From: Halopenitus persicus
Lineage (GTDB): Archaea > Halobacteriota > Halobacteria > Halobacteriales > Haloferacaceae
Assembly (NCBI RefSeq): GCF_900107205.1
Contig: NZ_FNPC01000002.1
Coordinates: 124,001 to 188,000, forward strand
Direction of reading: 5' to 3'
Length of the DNA: 64,000 bases
The translations under genes were made by a program, and so were the position numbers. Below, in pieces: positions 26,294 through 35,282 of the stretch; position 1 is the stretch's first letter; the number at the start of each line of letters is the position of its first letter. A model generated the notes under the pieces. It did no database searches and was not told the DNA's origin. It was given only the letters and a program-made list of their open reading frames with translations.

Positions 26294-27499
26294 ATGACAC
26301 GACAATCGAAAAGCGATCGACGAACGTTCCTCCGGGCCACCGGCGCCCTCTCGGCCGGCGCGCTCGCCGGACTGGCCGGCTGTTCCGGCGGCAACGGCGG
26401 CGGGAACGGTAACGGCGGCGGCAATGGCAACGGGGATGGAAACGGTAACGGCGGCGGAAACGGCGGCAATGGCAACGATGGCGGAAACGGCAACGGCGGC
26501 GGCGATCTCGAGGACGAACTCATCATTTTCCAGTGGACGGACTACTGGCCCAACGGGTTCATCAGCAGCTTCGAGGAGGAGTACGACGTCTCCGTTTCCG
26601 TCTCGAACTTCGCCTCCAACGAGGAGATGTTCAACGCGCTCCAGGCCGGCGGCACGGGGCAGTACGACCTGATCTTCCCCAGCGACTACATGGTCAACGT
26701 GCTGCAGGACCAGGACATGATCCAGCCGCTGAACCTGGAGGCGATCCCCAACTTCGAGAACCTCTCGGAGATGTTCCGGGAGGCGCCGTACGACCCCGGC
26801 GAACGGCGGTATTCGGCGCCCTATCAGTGGGGCACCTCCGGGATCGCCTACAACGAGGAGATGGTGGGCGACCTCGATGTGACCTCCTGGGAGACGATGT
26901 GGAGCGAGGAGTTCGCGGGCCAGATGTCGATGCTCGACGACGTCCGCGAGACGATGGGTGCGGCCCTGAAGTATCTCGGGTACTCGCTCAACACGACCGA
27001 CGAGAGCGAGATCGAGGAGGCCAAGGAGCTGCTCATCGAGCAGAAGGAGCTCCTCTCGACGTACGACTCGACGAACTTCACGACGAACCTGATCAACGAA
27101 CAGCTCAGCCCGGTCCACGCCTGGTCCGGCGGGGCCTTCCAGGCCTACTGGGAGACCTACGAGGAGGACGCGGGGTCGCCGATCAACTACGTGATCCCCG
27201 AGGAAGGGGGTGTCGTCTGGGTGGACACCGCCGCGATCACCGCCGAGGCTGAACACGTCAACGCGGCACACGCGTTCATCAACTACTTCCTCGACGCCGA
27301 GGTCGGCGCGGAGCTCACCAACTACACGTACTACGGCAGCCCGAACGAGGCGGCCGAGGAGTACATCCTCGACGAGATCCTCGAGAACGAGTCGATCTAC
27401 CCGCCCGAGGAGACGATGAACAAGCTCGAGTACATCGAGAACATCGGCCAGGCCACGACGCTGTACGACGAGGCCTGGCAGGAGATCAAGACGGCCTAA
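26294..27499 (+). CDS. potD: Polyamine-type substrate-binding lipoprotein PotD
   Basis: A 401-residue extracellular binding protein. The N-terminus has a Tat motif (RRTFLRA, residues 9-15), a hydrophobic stretch and a lipobox LAGC with Cys30, so it is exported folded and lipid-anchored. A Gly/Asn linker (about 31-73) separates the anchor from the binding fold. The mature domain begins IIFQWTDYWPNGFI, followed by FASNEEMFNALQ and DLIFPSDYMV, all typical of PotD/PotF. It captures the amine outside the cell for PotBC-A. Confidence 0.92.
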   Translation: MTRQSKSDRRTFLRATGALSAGALAGLAGCSGGNGGGNGNGGGNGNGDGNGNGGGNGGNGNDGGNGNGGGDLEDELIIFQWTDYWPNGFISSFEEEYDVSVSVSNFASNEEMFNALQAGGTGQYDLIFPSDYMVNVLQDQDMIQPLNLEAIPNFENLSEMFREAPYDPGERRYSAPYQWGTSGIAYNEEMVGDLDVTSWETMWSEEFAGQMSMLDDVRETMGAALKYLGYSLNTTDESEIEEAKELLIEQKELLSTYDSTNFTTNLINEQLSPVHAWSGGAFQAYWETYEEDAGSPINYVIPEEGGVVWVDTAAITAEAEHVNAAHAFINYFLDAEVGAELTNYTYYGSPNEAAEEYILDEILENESIYPPEETMNKLEYIENIGQATTLYDEAWQEIKTA

Positions 27500-27502
27500 T
27501 CG

Positions 27503-28636
27503 ATGACCACGTACGACGTCCGGATGGACGGGGTAACGAAACGGTTCGACGACGTCGTCGCCGTCGACGACGTCGACCTGTCGGTCGAGTCCGGCCAGTT
27601 CCTGACCCTCCTCGGTCCGAGCGGCTGCGGCAAGACGACCCTGCTGCGGTGTATCGACGGGTTCGAGACGCCGACGGAGGGGACGGTGTACATCCAGGAC
27701 GAGGACGTGACGTACGTCCCGCCGTTCGAACGGGACACGAGCATGGTCTTCCAGTCGTACGCCCTGTTCCCGCACATGACCGTCGGCGAGAACGTCGCCT
27801 TCGGTCTCCAGATGCAGGGAATGAGCGCCGACGGCGGCGCGGACCGCGGGGGGATCGGCGGCTCGCTCAAGCGATTGTTCCGTCGAAAGTCCAACGAGGA
27901 GATCGAGTCGCGAGTCTCGCGGATGCTCGAACTCGTCGAGCTCCCCGGCACGGAGGACCGCGACGTGAGCGAACTCTCCGGCGGCCAGCAACAGCGGATC
28001 GCGCTGGCGCGGGCGCTCATCACCGAGCCGACCGTCCTGCTGCTTGACGAGCCCCTCGGCGCGCTGGACCTGAAGCTCCGGCAGAACATGCAGGTCGAGC
28101 TGAAGAACCTCCAGGAGGAGCTCGAGACGACCTTCGTCTACGTCACCCACGACCAGGAGGAGGCGCTGACGATGAGCGACCGGATCGCCGTGATGAACGA
28201 CGGGCGCATCGAACAGCTCGGCACGGCGACGGAGATCTACGAGGAGCCGGAGACGGAGTTCGTCGCCGACTTCATCGGCGAGACGAACCTGATCCGCGGC
28301 GACTACGGCGAGACCGACGACGGCGCGGTGGTCGAGCGGAACGGCACCGCGTTCCGGATCCCGCGCGATCCCGACGCGGGATCGTCGGTCGCGTTCGCCA
28401 TCCGCCCCGAGAAGATCCGGGTCGGCGCGGCCGCCGAGGGACTCGACAACGAACTCACCGGCGAGATCGTCGACGAGATCTACAAGGGCAACCTCGGCAA
28501 GTACGTGGTTGCCCTGGAGAGCGGCGACACCCTGACCGTCGATATGCAGATCCGCGACCGAGGCACCACGCTCAGCCCGGGCGATACGGTCCGCCTCGGC
28601 TGGTCGGCCGACAACTGCGTCGTGTTGACCGAATGA
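27503..28636 (+). CDS. potA: Polyamine-type ABC transporter ATPase PotA
   Basis: A 377-residue ATPase. Walker A is LLGPSGCGKTT (about 36-46), the Q-loop lies in FQSYALFPHMTV, the signature is ELSGGQQQRIALARAL, Walker B is LLLDEPLGALD and the switch His lies in YVTHDQEE. A C-terminal TOBE-type regulatory domain follows residue 240 (AIRPEKIRV). A halophile insertion of about 25 residues (ADGGADRGGIGGSLKRL) lies between Q-loop and signature. It starts three bases after potD. Confidence 0.93.
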   Translation: MTTYDVRMDGVTKRFDDVVAVDDVDLSVESGQFLTLLGPSGCGKTTLLRCIDGFETPTEGTVYIQDEDVTYVPPFERDTSMVFQSYALFPHMTVGENVAFGLQMQGMSADGGADRGGIGGSLKRLFRRKSNEEIESRVSRMLELVELPGTEDRDVSELSGGQQQRIALARALITEPTVLLLDEPLGALDLKLRQNMQVELKNLQEELETTFVYVTHDQEEALTMSDRIAVMNDGRIEQLGTATEIYEEPETEFVADFIGETNLIRGDYGETDDGAVVERNGTAFRIPRDPDAGSSVAFAIRPEKIRVGAAAEGLDNELTGEIVDEIYKGNLGKYVVALESGDTLTVDMQIRDRGTTLSPGDTVRLGWSADNCVVLTE

Positions 28637-28705
28637 GACGCCGATCGCTCGGGACGGCATCGCCCGCTGACCAACCACACCACGACACGAACCAATCGAC
28701 GTTCC

Positions 28706-30217
28706 ATGGTCACTATGCAGTTCACTGACACGCTACGGGAGAATCACGCACAGGCCCGCGAGGAGATCGCCGACCGGCACTTCGGCGCCGTCATCGACGG
28801 CGAAACGCGGTCGGCGGCGTCCGGCGAGACGTTCGAGCCGGTCGACCCCGCGGTAAACGAACCGATCACGACGGTCGCCAGCTGCGGCGAGGCCGACGTG
28901 AACGCCGCGGTCGAGGCCGCCGACGCGGCGGCCGGGGACTGGGGCGATATGGACGCGACCGACCGCGGCGACCTGCTCCGCGAGTGGGTCGCCGCGATGC
29001 GCGACCACCTCGACGAGTTCGCCCTCCTCGGCGCGCTCGAGGTGGGAAAGCCGCTCGAGTTCGCCCGCGCGGACGTCGAGAACGGGCTCGACTTCTTCGA
29101 GTACTACGCCAGCGTCGCGGTCGCGGAGACGGGCGAGCACGTCCCGACCGGCGACGACTCCCACGCCTACGTCCGCCACGAGCCCTACGGCGTCACCGGA
29201 CAGATCCTGCCGTGGAACTACCCGATCCTGCTGATGGGCTGGAAGGTCGGCGCCGCCCTCGCGGCCGGCAACACGGCGGTCGTGAAGCCCCCGAGCCCGG
29301 CGCCGCTCTCGGTCATCCTGGCCGGCCAGCTCGCGGCCGAGACCCTGCCGGACGGCGTGGTGAACGTCGTCCCCGGCTCGGGCTCGGCCGTCGGCGATCC
29401 GCTCATCGACCACCGGCGCGTCGGGAAAATCTCCTTCACCGGGTCGGTTCCGGTCGGCCAGGAGATCATGCGGACCGCGGCGGACACGGTGACGCCGGTG
29501 ACCCTGGAGCTGGGCGGGAAGAACCCCTTCATCGTCTTCCCCGACGCCGACGTCGAGGAGGCGGCGGCCACTGTCGCGACCGGCGGGATGTACAACGCCG
29601 GCCAGTCGTGTGACTCCGCGACCCGGATCCTGGTCCACGAGGACGTCGAGGAGGAGTTCCGCGAGGCCTACCTCGACGAGCTCGACGGGTGGGAGCCCGG
29701 TGACCCGCTCGCCGAGGGCACGACGATGGGGCCGCTCGCGTACGCGGGCCACGCCGAGAGCGTCGACGACTACGTCGACCTCGGCCGCGAGGAGGGAGCG
29801 ACCCTGCTCCGCGGCGGTCCCCTCGAGGACGGGGAGTACGCCGACGGCGCCTACTATCGCCCGACGGTGTTCGACGACGTCGATCCGGAAATGCGGATCG
29901 CCCGGGAGGAGGTGTTCGGGCCGGTCCAGTTCCTCTTCACCTTCTCCGAGTACGAGGAGGCGATCGAGATCGCGAACGACGTCGACTACGGCCTCACCGC
30001 CGGCGTCGCGACCGGGAATCCCTCGGTCGCCCACCGCGCGGCCGCCGACGTGGAGGCCGGCAGCGTCTGGGTGAACCGGTACTTCGGGACCGTCCCCGGC
30101 ACGCCCTTCGGCGGATTCAAGCAGTCCGGCTTCGGCCGCGAGTGTGCCCAGCAGGCGATCGAGGAGCACCGGCGGACGAAGGCGGTCAATATGGCGGTCG
30201 ACGACCCGCCGTACTGA
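28706..30217 (+). CDS. Aldehyde dehydrogenase (betaine/aminoaldehyde type)
   Basis: A 503-residue NAD(P)-dependent aldehyde dehydrogenase. Seen are GQILPWNYPILLMGWK (cofactor-domain start), FTGSVPVGQEIM, the general-base Glu in LELGGKNPF, the nucleophilic Cys in NAGQSCDSATR (about residue 302) and EVFGPVQFLF. Closest relatives by pattern are betaine-aldehyde and gamma-aminobutyraldehyde dehydrogenases. Its place after potA suggests oxidation of the aminoaldehyde produced from an imported amine. A second in-frame ATG three codons downstream is equally possible as the start. Confidence 0.92.
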   Translation: MVTMQFTDTLRENHAQAREEIADRHFGAVIDGETRSAASGETFEPVDPAVNEPITTVASCGEADVNAAVEAADAAAGDWGDMDATDRGDLLREWVAAMRDHLDEFALLGALEVGKPLEFARADVENGLDFFEYYASVAVAETGEHVPTGDDSHAYVRHEPYGVTGQILPWNYPILLMGWKVGAALAAGNTAVVKPPSPAPLSVILAGQLAAETLPDGVVNVVPGSGSAVGDPLIDHRRVGKISFTGSVPVGQEIMRTAADTVTPVTLELGGKNPFIVFPDADVEEAAATVATGGMYNAGQSCDSATRILVHEDVEEEFREAYLDELDGWEPGDPLAEGTTMGPLAYAGHAESVDDYVDLGREEGATLLRGGPLEDGEYADGAYYRPTVFDDVDPEMRIAREEVFGPVQFLFTFSEYEEAIEIANDVDYGLTAGVATGNPSVAHRAAADVEAGSVWVNRYFGTVPGTPFGGFKQSGFGRECAQQAIEEHRRTKAVNMAVDDPPY

Positions 30218-30284
30218 TCGCGAGGCCGTCGGCCCGCCGTCGGTCCGGTCGCGTCCCGTCGCCGACGGTTTCTGCTGACTTCGA

Positions 30285-30327
30285 CGAATATACTTCGCCC
30301 ATTCGATCAGTTTCCGAAATATATTCG
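30285..30327. promoter_or_regulatory. Two CGAA-N5-TTCG palindromes 30 bases apart
   Basis: CGAATATACTTCG (30285-30297) and CGAAATATATTCG (30315-30327) share the dyad CGAA-N5-TTCG. Their starts are 30 bases apart, about three helical turns. They sit in the 228-base gap between the convergent aldehyde dehydrogenase and Hsp20 genes. No gene begins here, so a regulator site, a small transcript or a displaced promoter are all possible. Confidence 0.45.
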
Positions 30328-30445
30328 AGGGAACGATGCGGCACGGTTCGGCGGGTGCTCGGCTCCCCTCCGGACTCGTCCACAACTCGCCGCCGATCCG
30401 ACGCCGTTCACCGCCGATCCGGTGCTATTTGACGCCGGTCCGGTG

Positions 30446-30904
30446 CTATTCGACGTCGATCCGGTGGCCGTCCCCGTCGGCGTCGGTCTTCGGGAGCTCG
30501 ATCGTCAACACGCCGTTGGCGTACGTCGCCTCCGCGGCCGTCTCGTCGACGTCGCTCGGGAGCCGGACCCGCCGGGAGACGGACCGGCGACGCCGTTCGC
30601 GCCGGTGGTACTCGAGGGAGTCGTCCCCGCCGGCGTCGCTTTCGACCGACTCGTCGCGTTCCGCCGCGATCGTGAGCGTTCGGTCCGACGCCGTGACGTC
30701 GATGTCGTCGCGGTCGTACCCGGGTAGATCCGCGGTGACCGTGACCGTCGACTCGTCCTCGGCGACGTCGACGGTGATCCCCCGTCCGAGACCCGTCTCG
30801 AGGTCGCCGAAGCCGGCTTCCAGGTCCTCCCCGATCCGCTCGAACTCGCGGCTCATCCGCTCGAACAACCGTTCCATCTCCTCGAAGGGGTCTCGACGTG
30901 TCAT
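30446..30904 (-). CDS. Hsp20/alpha-crystallin family small heat-shock protein
   Basis: A 152-residue ATP-independent chaperone. The N-terminal helix RRDPFEEMERLFERMSREFE is followed by an alpha-crystallin domain (about 45-145) with ADLPGYDRDDIDV, RRVRLPSDVDE and ATYANGVLTIELPK. The middle contains an Arg/Glu-rich stretch. The ATG at 30904 is the family start; upstream frame is not conserved-looking. A second, shorter Hsp20 lies at 46012. Confidence 0.92.
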   Translation of the reverse strand: MTRRDPFEEMERLFERMSREFERIGEDLEAGFGDLETGLGRGITVDVAEDESTVTVTADLPGYDRDDIDVTASDRTLTIAAERDESVESDAGGDDSLEYHRRERRRRSVSRRVRLPSDVDETAAEATYANGVLTIELPKTDADGDGHRIDVE

Positions 30905-31015
30905 ACCGTGATCATAGGCCGCCGATCGACTTGAACGTTGCCGGCGGTCGGCGGCGTCGGACGCAGTCGGCGGCCATCCGTGGTCCGATGCTGCGGGATC
31001 CACCTCGCGGCGTGG

Positions 31016-31837
31016 TCACACCACGTGCGTCGTGTCGTAGGACCCCAGCACGCGCACCCAGCCGTCGGCCGCGATCTCCTCGAGCGTCTCGAGGGCGTCC
31101 TTCGTGCGCGGCTCGTAGAGGCCGGCCTCGACGTCGAAGTGGAACAGGTAGTCGCCGAGCCGGTTCCCGCTCGGGCGCGACTCGACCCGCGAGAGGTTGA
31201 CGTCCCGGTCGGCGAACGCCTCCAGCATTTCGAGGAGCAGCCCGGGGTAGTTCGCGTCGGGGTAGACGATGAGCGTCGTCTTCCCGCCGGCCTCGCTGCG
31301 GGCCGACTCGGGCGCGACGACGAGGAACCGGGTCGCGTTCGAGGAGCGGTCCTGGATGTCCTCGGCGAGGATCCGGAGGCTCGTCCCCTCGCCGTCGAGC
31401 GGCTCGGCGTTGTCCGGGTGCCCGATCCCGGCGACGCGGGCGTCCTCGCGGGCGCGTTCGACCCCGCGGGCCGTCGAGGCGACCGCCTCCCGGTCGACGT
31501 CGGGATACTCCCGCTCGAGGTAGGAGCGGCACTGCGCGAGCGCCTGCGAGTGGCTCGCGACCACGTCGAAGTCCTCCGCCTGCGCCAACAGCGCGTGCCG
31601 GATCGGCGTCACGATCTCCTGGACGACCGCGACCTCCTCGTCGGCCAGCGCGTCGAGGCTCTCCGTGACGGACCCCTCGATGCTGTTCTCGATGGGGACG
31701 ACGCCGCGGTCGAAGGACCCGTCGGAGACGGACTCGACGATCGCCGTGACCGACTCGCGGAACGACACGTCGTCTGCGACGGCCCGCGCGGCGCGGTGCG
31801 AGTAGGTGCCGGCGGGACCCAGCGTGACAACGTTCAT
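31016..31837 (-). CDS. pheA: Prephenate dehydratase
   Basis: A 273-residue enzyme converting prephenate to phenylpyruvate in phenylalanine synthesis. The catalytic domain runs to about residue 180, with VTLGPAGTYSHRAA at the N-terminus, VVPIENSIEGSV, and TRFLVVAPES at its end. The C-terminal ACT domain senses phenylalanine; NYPGLLLEMLEAF and the ESRPSGNRLGDYLFHFD motif are clear. There is no fused chorismate mutase. A TATA-like ACGTTTTTCC lies about 28 bases upstream on the minus strand. Confidence 0.95.
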   Translation of the reverse strand: MNVVTLGPAGTYSHRAARAVADDVSFRESVTAIVESVSDGSFDRGVVPIENSIEGSVTESLDALADEEVAVVQEIVTPIRHALLAQAEDFDVVASHSQALAQCRSYLEREYPDVDREAVASTARGVERAREDARVAGIGHPDNAEPLDGEGTSLRILAEDIQDRSSNATRFLVVAPESARSEAGGKTTLIVYPDANYPGLLLEMLEAFADRDVNLSRVESRPSGNRLGDYLFHFDVEAGLYEPRTKDALETLEEIAADGWVRVLGSYDTTHVV

Positions 31838-31925
31838 CGTCCGGAGTAGCCGGGCGGGGTGGAAAAACGTGCCGGAGCGCGGCGATTCCGGGTCTCGTCG
31901 CGGATGTCGGCTGGTTCCCATCCAA

Positions 31926-31934
31926 CGTTTATGA
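31926..31934 (+). promoter_or_regulatory. TATA box for hicBA
   Basis: CGTTTATGA lies 28 bases upstream of the ATG at 31958 and selects that codon as a leaderless start over the in-frame ATG at 31931, which falls inside the box. Confidence 0.6.
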
Positions 31935-31957
31935 GTGATGGCGACCTAACGGGATGT

Positions 31958-32161
31958 ATGAGCACCGGACGTGAGATCCACCTTTCCGAGGCGGACGACG
32001 GTTGGTGGGTGGCGGTCGACGAGGGAACGGGGGTTGCGAGCCAGGGCCCAACCCGCCAACGGGCGTTGGAAAACCTCGATGATGCGGTCGAACTCACCGA
32101 ACGGGCTCAACGCGACGAGTCGGCAGCACCCGAACCGGACGCTCCGTGGTTCGAGGACTGA
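31958..32161 (+). CDS. hicB: HicB-like antitoxin
   Basis: A 67-residue protein with the partial RNase-H-like fold of HicB antitoxins: EIHLSEADDGWWVAVDEGTGVASQGPTRQRALENLDDAVEL. It should bind and block the HicA RNase encoded immediately after it and repress the operon. It is the short HicB form without a C-terminal ribbon-helix-helix domain; the acidic tail ends PDAPWFED. Only one base separates its stop from the hicA ATG. An in-frame ATG at 31931 would add nine residues. Confidence 0.85.
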   Translation: MSTGREIHLSEADDGWWVAVDEGTGVASQGPTRQRALENLDDAVELTERAQRDESAAPEPDAPWFED

Positions 32162-32162
32162 A

Positions 32163-32408
32163 ATGGGTTCGCGGGACTTTTCAGGGGACGATATCGTTTC
32201 CGTGCTCCGTTCGTTCGGTTACCGACACGATCGAACGAACGGTGACCACGCCGTCCTGAAGTATACTCATCCGGAGACCGGAACGAAACGAACGGTCACC
32301 GTACCGCTCCACGATCGCGTTCGTATCGGTACGCTGCAACGGATCGCGGAACAGTGTGGCGCTGATGACTTCCACGCGTGGTGTGAGTGGATCGACGACC
32401 ATCGATGA
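32163..32408 (+). CDS. hicA: HicA-like mRNA interferase toxin
   Basis: An 81-residue HicA-family protein with a double-stranded-RNA-binding-like fold. It shows FSGDDIVSVLRSFGYRHDRTNGDHAVLKY, where the catalytic His lies in NGDHAV, followed by THPETGTKRTVTVPLHDRVRIGTLQRIAEQ as in HicA. The predicted activity is ribosome-independent mRNA cleavage. The gene order antitoxin-toxin is the reverse of the classical bacterial hicAB. The region is flanked by housekeeping genes, so the pair may be a recent insertion or a stable chromosomal module. Confidence 0.85.
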   Translation: MGSRDFSGDDIVSVLRSFGYRHDRTNGDHAVLKYTHPETGTKRTVTVPLHDRVRIGTLQRIAEQCGADDFHAWCEWIDDHR

Positions 32409-32465
32409 CGACGCCCACCGGCCATCGTGTACGGGCGGTCGACCGGGACCCGACGCCGTACCGTC

Positions 32466-35225
32466 CTACTCCTCGATGTCGATCGCGGGCCGGCCCGGCT
32501 CCGCGTTGCGCGCGACGTCGTCGGCCGTCGCCTCGGCGCGGACGACGGTGACCGGCGCGTCGAACTCGCGCTCGATCAGCCAGGCTGCGGCCCGAAGCGC
32601 CTCGTACTCCGCGTCGCCGCGGAGCGTCATCGAGAGCGCCTCCCGTTCCGCCTGGAGGTCCTGTCCGTAGGCGGCCGCCGCGTCGCCCCGCTCGCGGATG
32701 TGGTCCTCGGCCATCAGCTCGCCGATCAGGTTGTCGGCGTCGCTGTCGATCGCGATCTCGAGGGCGTCGTACTTCCAGTCGGGGGCGACGACCACGTCGA
32801 TCGACTCCGGGTCCTCGATGCCGGCGACGTCGACGATCTGTCGGACGTCCTCGCGGGTGTTCTCCACGAGCCGCCGCCGCTTCCGGACGGTCTCGCGGTC
32901 GACCGCGGCCTCGGGCCACGCGGCCGCGAGCACGACGCCCTCCGTGACGGCGGATTCGGGGTCGTCGGTCGGGTCCATCCCCTGCAGCCGCGCGTACAGC
33001 TCCTCGGCGAGGTGCGGCGTCACGGGCGCCAGCAGCCGGACCGCTGCCGAGAGGCCGCGCCCGAGGACCGCCGGGTCGGGGTCGTCGACGTAGTCGGCGT
33101 AGCTCCGGAGCGTGCGGACGAGCTCCTGGGCCTCCCGCAGCGCGACGTTGAACGTGAGGTCGTCGTACTCCGCGGTCGCGATCGCGACCGCGGCGTCGAC
33201 CTCGTCGGTCACGTACGCGGCGATCGGATCGTCCTCCACGGAGACGTCGACCGCGGCCCCCGATCCAGCCGTCGCCGCGTCCGCCGCCGCGATCGCGTCC
33301 GCGTGCTCCTCGACGAGGGCCTGCAGCCGGCCCAAAAAGCGGTTCGTCGAGCGGACGCCCTCCTCGGACCAGTCGAAGTCGCGTTCGGGCTGGGCCGCCT
33401 GCATCATGAACAGCCGGGCCGTGTCGGCGCCGTACTCCTCGACGATCCGCTGGGGGGAGACGACGTTGCCCTTCGACTTCGACATCTTCTCCCCCTCGAG
33501 CTGGACCATCCCCTGGGCCAGCAGGTTCTCGAACGGCTCGCGGTGCTCGAGCCCCTCGTGGTCGGCCAGCACCTTGGTGAAAAAGCGCGAGTACAGCAGG
33601 TGCATCACCGCGTGCTCGATCCCGCCGACGTACTGGTCGACCGGCATCCAGTCGTTGGCCCGCTCGAGATCGAAGGGCGCCTCCTCGAGGTCGGGGGAGA
33701 CGTACCGCAGGGGGTACCACGAGGAGTCGACGAAGGTGTCCATCGTGTCGGTCTCCCGCTCGGCGGGGCCGCCACACTCAGGACAGGTCGTCTCCTTCCA
33801 CTCTTCGGCGGCATCGAGGGGGTTGCCGGTTGTGTTGATGAACTCGGGGAGCTCCACGGGGAGGTCATCCTCGGGGACCATCACCGGGCCGCAGTCCGGA
33901 CAGTGGACGACCGGGATCGGCGTTCCCCAGTAGCGCTGGCGGGAGATTCCCCAGTCGCGCAGCTGGTACTGCGTCGCCTCCGAGGCTCCGTCGATGTCCT
34001 CCGTGAGGCGTTCGCGGGCCGTCTCGCTGTCGAGCCCGTCGTACTCGCCCGAGTTCACGAGCACGCCGTCGTCGGTGAACGCCGCCTCCTCGACGTCGGG
34101 GATCGTGGGTTCAGCTTCTTCGGCGTCCGCCTCCTCCGCGTCCGCCGCCTTCGGTTCGGGGGCGATCACCGGCCGGATCTCGATGCCCTTCTTCTCGGCG
34201 AAGGCGTGGTCGCGCTCGTCGTGGGCCGGAACGGCCATCAGCGCGCCGGTGCCGACCTCCGAGAGGACGAAGTCGGCGACGTAGACCGGGATCGCCTCGC
34301 CGGTCACCGGGTTTTCCGCGGTGAGTCCCGTCTCGACGCCGTTCGGCTCGTCGCCGTCCGGGTCGGCCTCCTCCTCGATGAACCGGCGGACGTCCGCGTC
34401 CGTCTCCGCGAGCTCCTCGCTGATCGGGTGGTCCGGCGCGAGCGCGAAGAAGGTCGCGCCGTGGATCGTGTCGACCCGGGTGGTGAACGCCTCGACGTCG
34501 CCGTGCCCCTCGACCTCGAAGGACAGCTCCGTCCCGTACTGGCGGCCGATCCAGTTGCGCTGCATCTGTCGGACCGAGTTGGGCCACCCCTCGAGGTCGT
34601 CGATGGCGTCGAGCAGCTCGTCGGCGTACTCGGTGATCTTCAGGAACCACTGCTCGAGGTCCCGCGTCTCGACGGGCGTGTCACACCGCCAGCACAGCTC
34701 CGCCTCGCCCTCGACCTGCTCGTCGGCGAGGACGGTCTCGCAGGAGGGACACCAGTTCACCGCGGCGTCGCGGCGCTCGACGAGGCCCTCCTCGTGAAAG
34801 CGGGTGAACAGCCACTGGTTCCACCGGTAGTAGTCGGGCGTACAGGTCGTGATCTCCCGGTCCCAGTCGTAGCCGAACCCCATCGACTTCATCTGGCCCT
34901 TCATCGTCTCGATGCAGTCGAACGTCCAGTCGCGCGGGTTCGTGTCGCGCTCCTTGGCGGCGTTCTCGGCCGGCAGCCCGAACGCGTCCCATCCCATCGG
35001 GTGGAGCACGTCGTCGCCGCGCAGCCGACGGTAGCGCGCGTACGCGTCCGTGATCGTGTAGTTCCGGACGTGCCCCATGTGCAGCTTCCCCGAGGGGTAC
35101 GGGTACATCCCGAGCACGTACGTCGGGTCCGCGACGTCGTCGGGCGTCCGATACGCGTTCGCCGCCTCCCACGCGTCCTGCCACCGGCGCTCGATCGCCG
35201 CGTGGTCGTATCCCTCGTCGGTCAT
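32466..35225 (-). CDS. leuS: Leucyl-tRNA synthetase
   Basis: A class I aminoacyl-tRNA synthetase of 919 residues. The HIGH-type motif is PYPSGKLHMGHVRNY near the N-terminus, followed by HPMGWDAFGLPAENAA; this pattern is closer to bacterial-type LeuRS. A zinc-like Cys set (CPSCETVL...CWRCDTPV) lies near residue 185, the CP1 editing domain occupies about 220-420, and KMSKSKGNVVSP is the KMSKS motif. The ATG at 35225 gives the family N-terminus (GYDHAAIERRWQDAW). An upstream ATG at 35270 is possible and would include a segment overlapping a TATA-like CTATAAAC. Confidence 0.93.
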   Translation of the reverse strand: MTDEGYDHAAIERRWQDAWEAANAYRTPDDVADPTYVLGMYPYPSGKLHMGHVRNYTITDAYARYRRLRGDDVLHPMGWDAFGLPAENAAKERDTNPRDWTFDCIETMKGQMKSMGFGYDWDREITTCTPDYYRWNQWLFTRFHEEGLVERRDAAVNWCPSCETVLADEQVEGEAELCWRCDTPVETRDLEQWFLKITEYADELLDAIDDLEGWPNSVRQMQRNWIGRQYGTELSFEVEGHGDVEAFTTRVDTIHGATFFALAPDHPISEELAETDADVRRFIEEEADPDGDEPNGVETGLTAENPVTGEAIPVYVADFVLSEVGTGALMAVPAHDERDHAFAEKKGIEIRPVIAPEPKAADAEEADAEEAEPTIPDVEEAAFTDDGVLVNSGEYDGLDSETARERLTEDIDGASEATQYQLRDWGISRQRYWGTPIPVVHCPDCGPVMVPEDDLPVELPEFINTTGNPLDAAEEWKETTCPECGGPAERETDTMDTFVDSSWYPLRYVSPDLEEAPFDLERANDWMPVDQYVGGIEHAVMHLLYSRFFTKVLADHEGLEHREPFENLLAQGMVQLEGEKMSKSKGNVVSPQRIVEEYGADTARLFMMQAAQPERDFDWSEEGVRSTNRFLGRLQALVEEHADAIAAADAATAGSGAAVDVSVEDDPIAAYVTDEVDAAVAIATAEYDDLTFNVALREAQELVRTLRSYADYVDDPDPAVLGRGLSAAVRLLAPVTPHLAEELYARLQGMDPTDDPESAVTEGVVLAAAWPEAAVDRETVRKRRRLVENTREDVRQIVDVAGIEDPESIDVVVAPDWKYDALEIAIDSDADNLIGELMAEDHIRERGDAAAAYGQDLQAEREALSMTLRGDAEYEALRAAAWLIEREFDAPVTVVRAEATADDVARNAEPGRPAIDIEE

Positions 35226-35282
35226 CTGTTTATAGACGCGTGGTGGCGTCTCCGTCGTATACCTTTCCATCGACGCCCCGCG

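Noticed and set aside
32296-33777. Minus-strand 493-codon frame inside leuS
   Set aside because: It is another frame of the certain leucyl-tRNA synthetase gene, with extreme Arg/Gly content.
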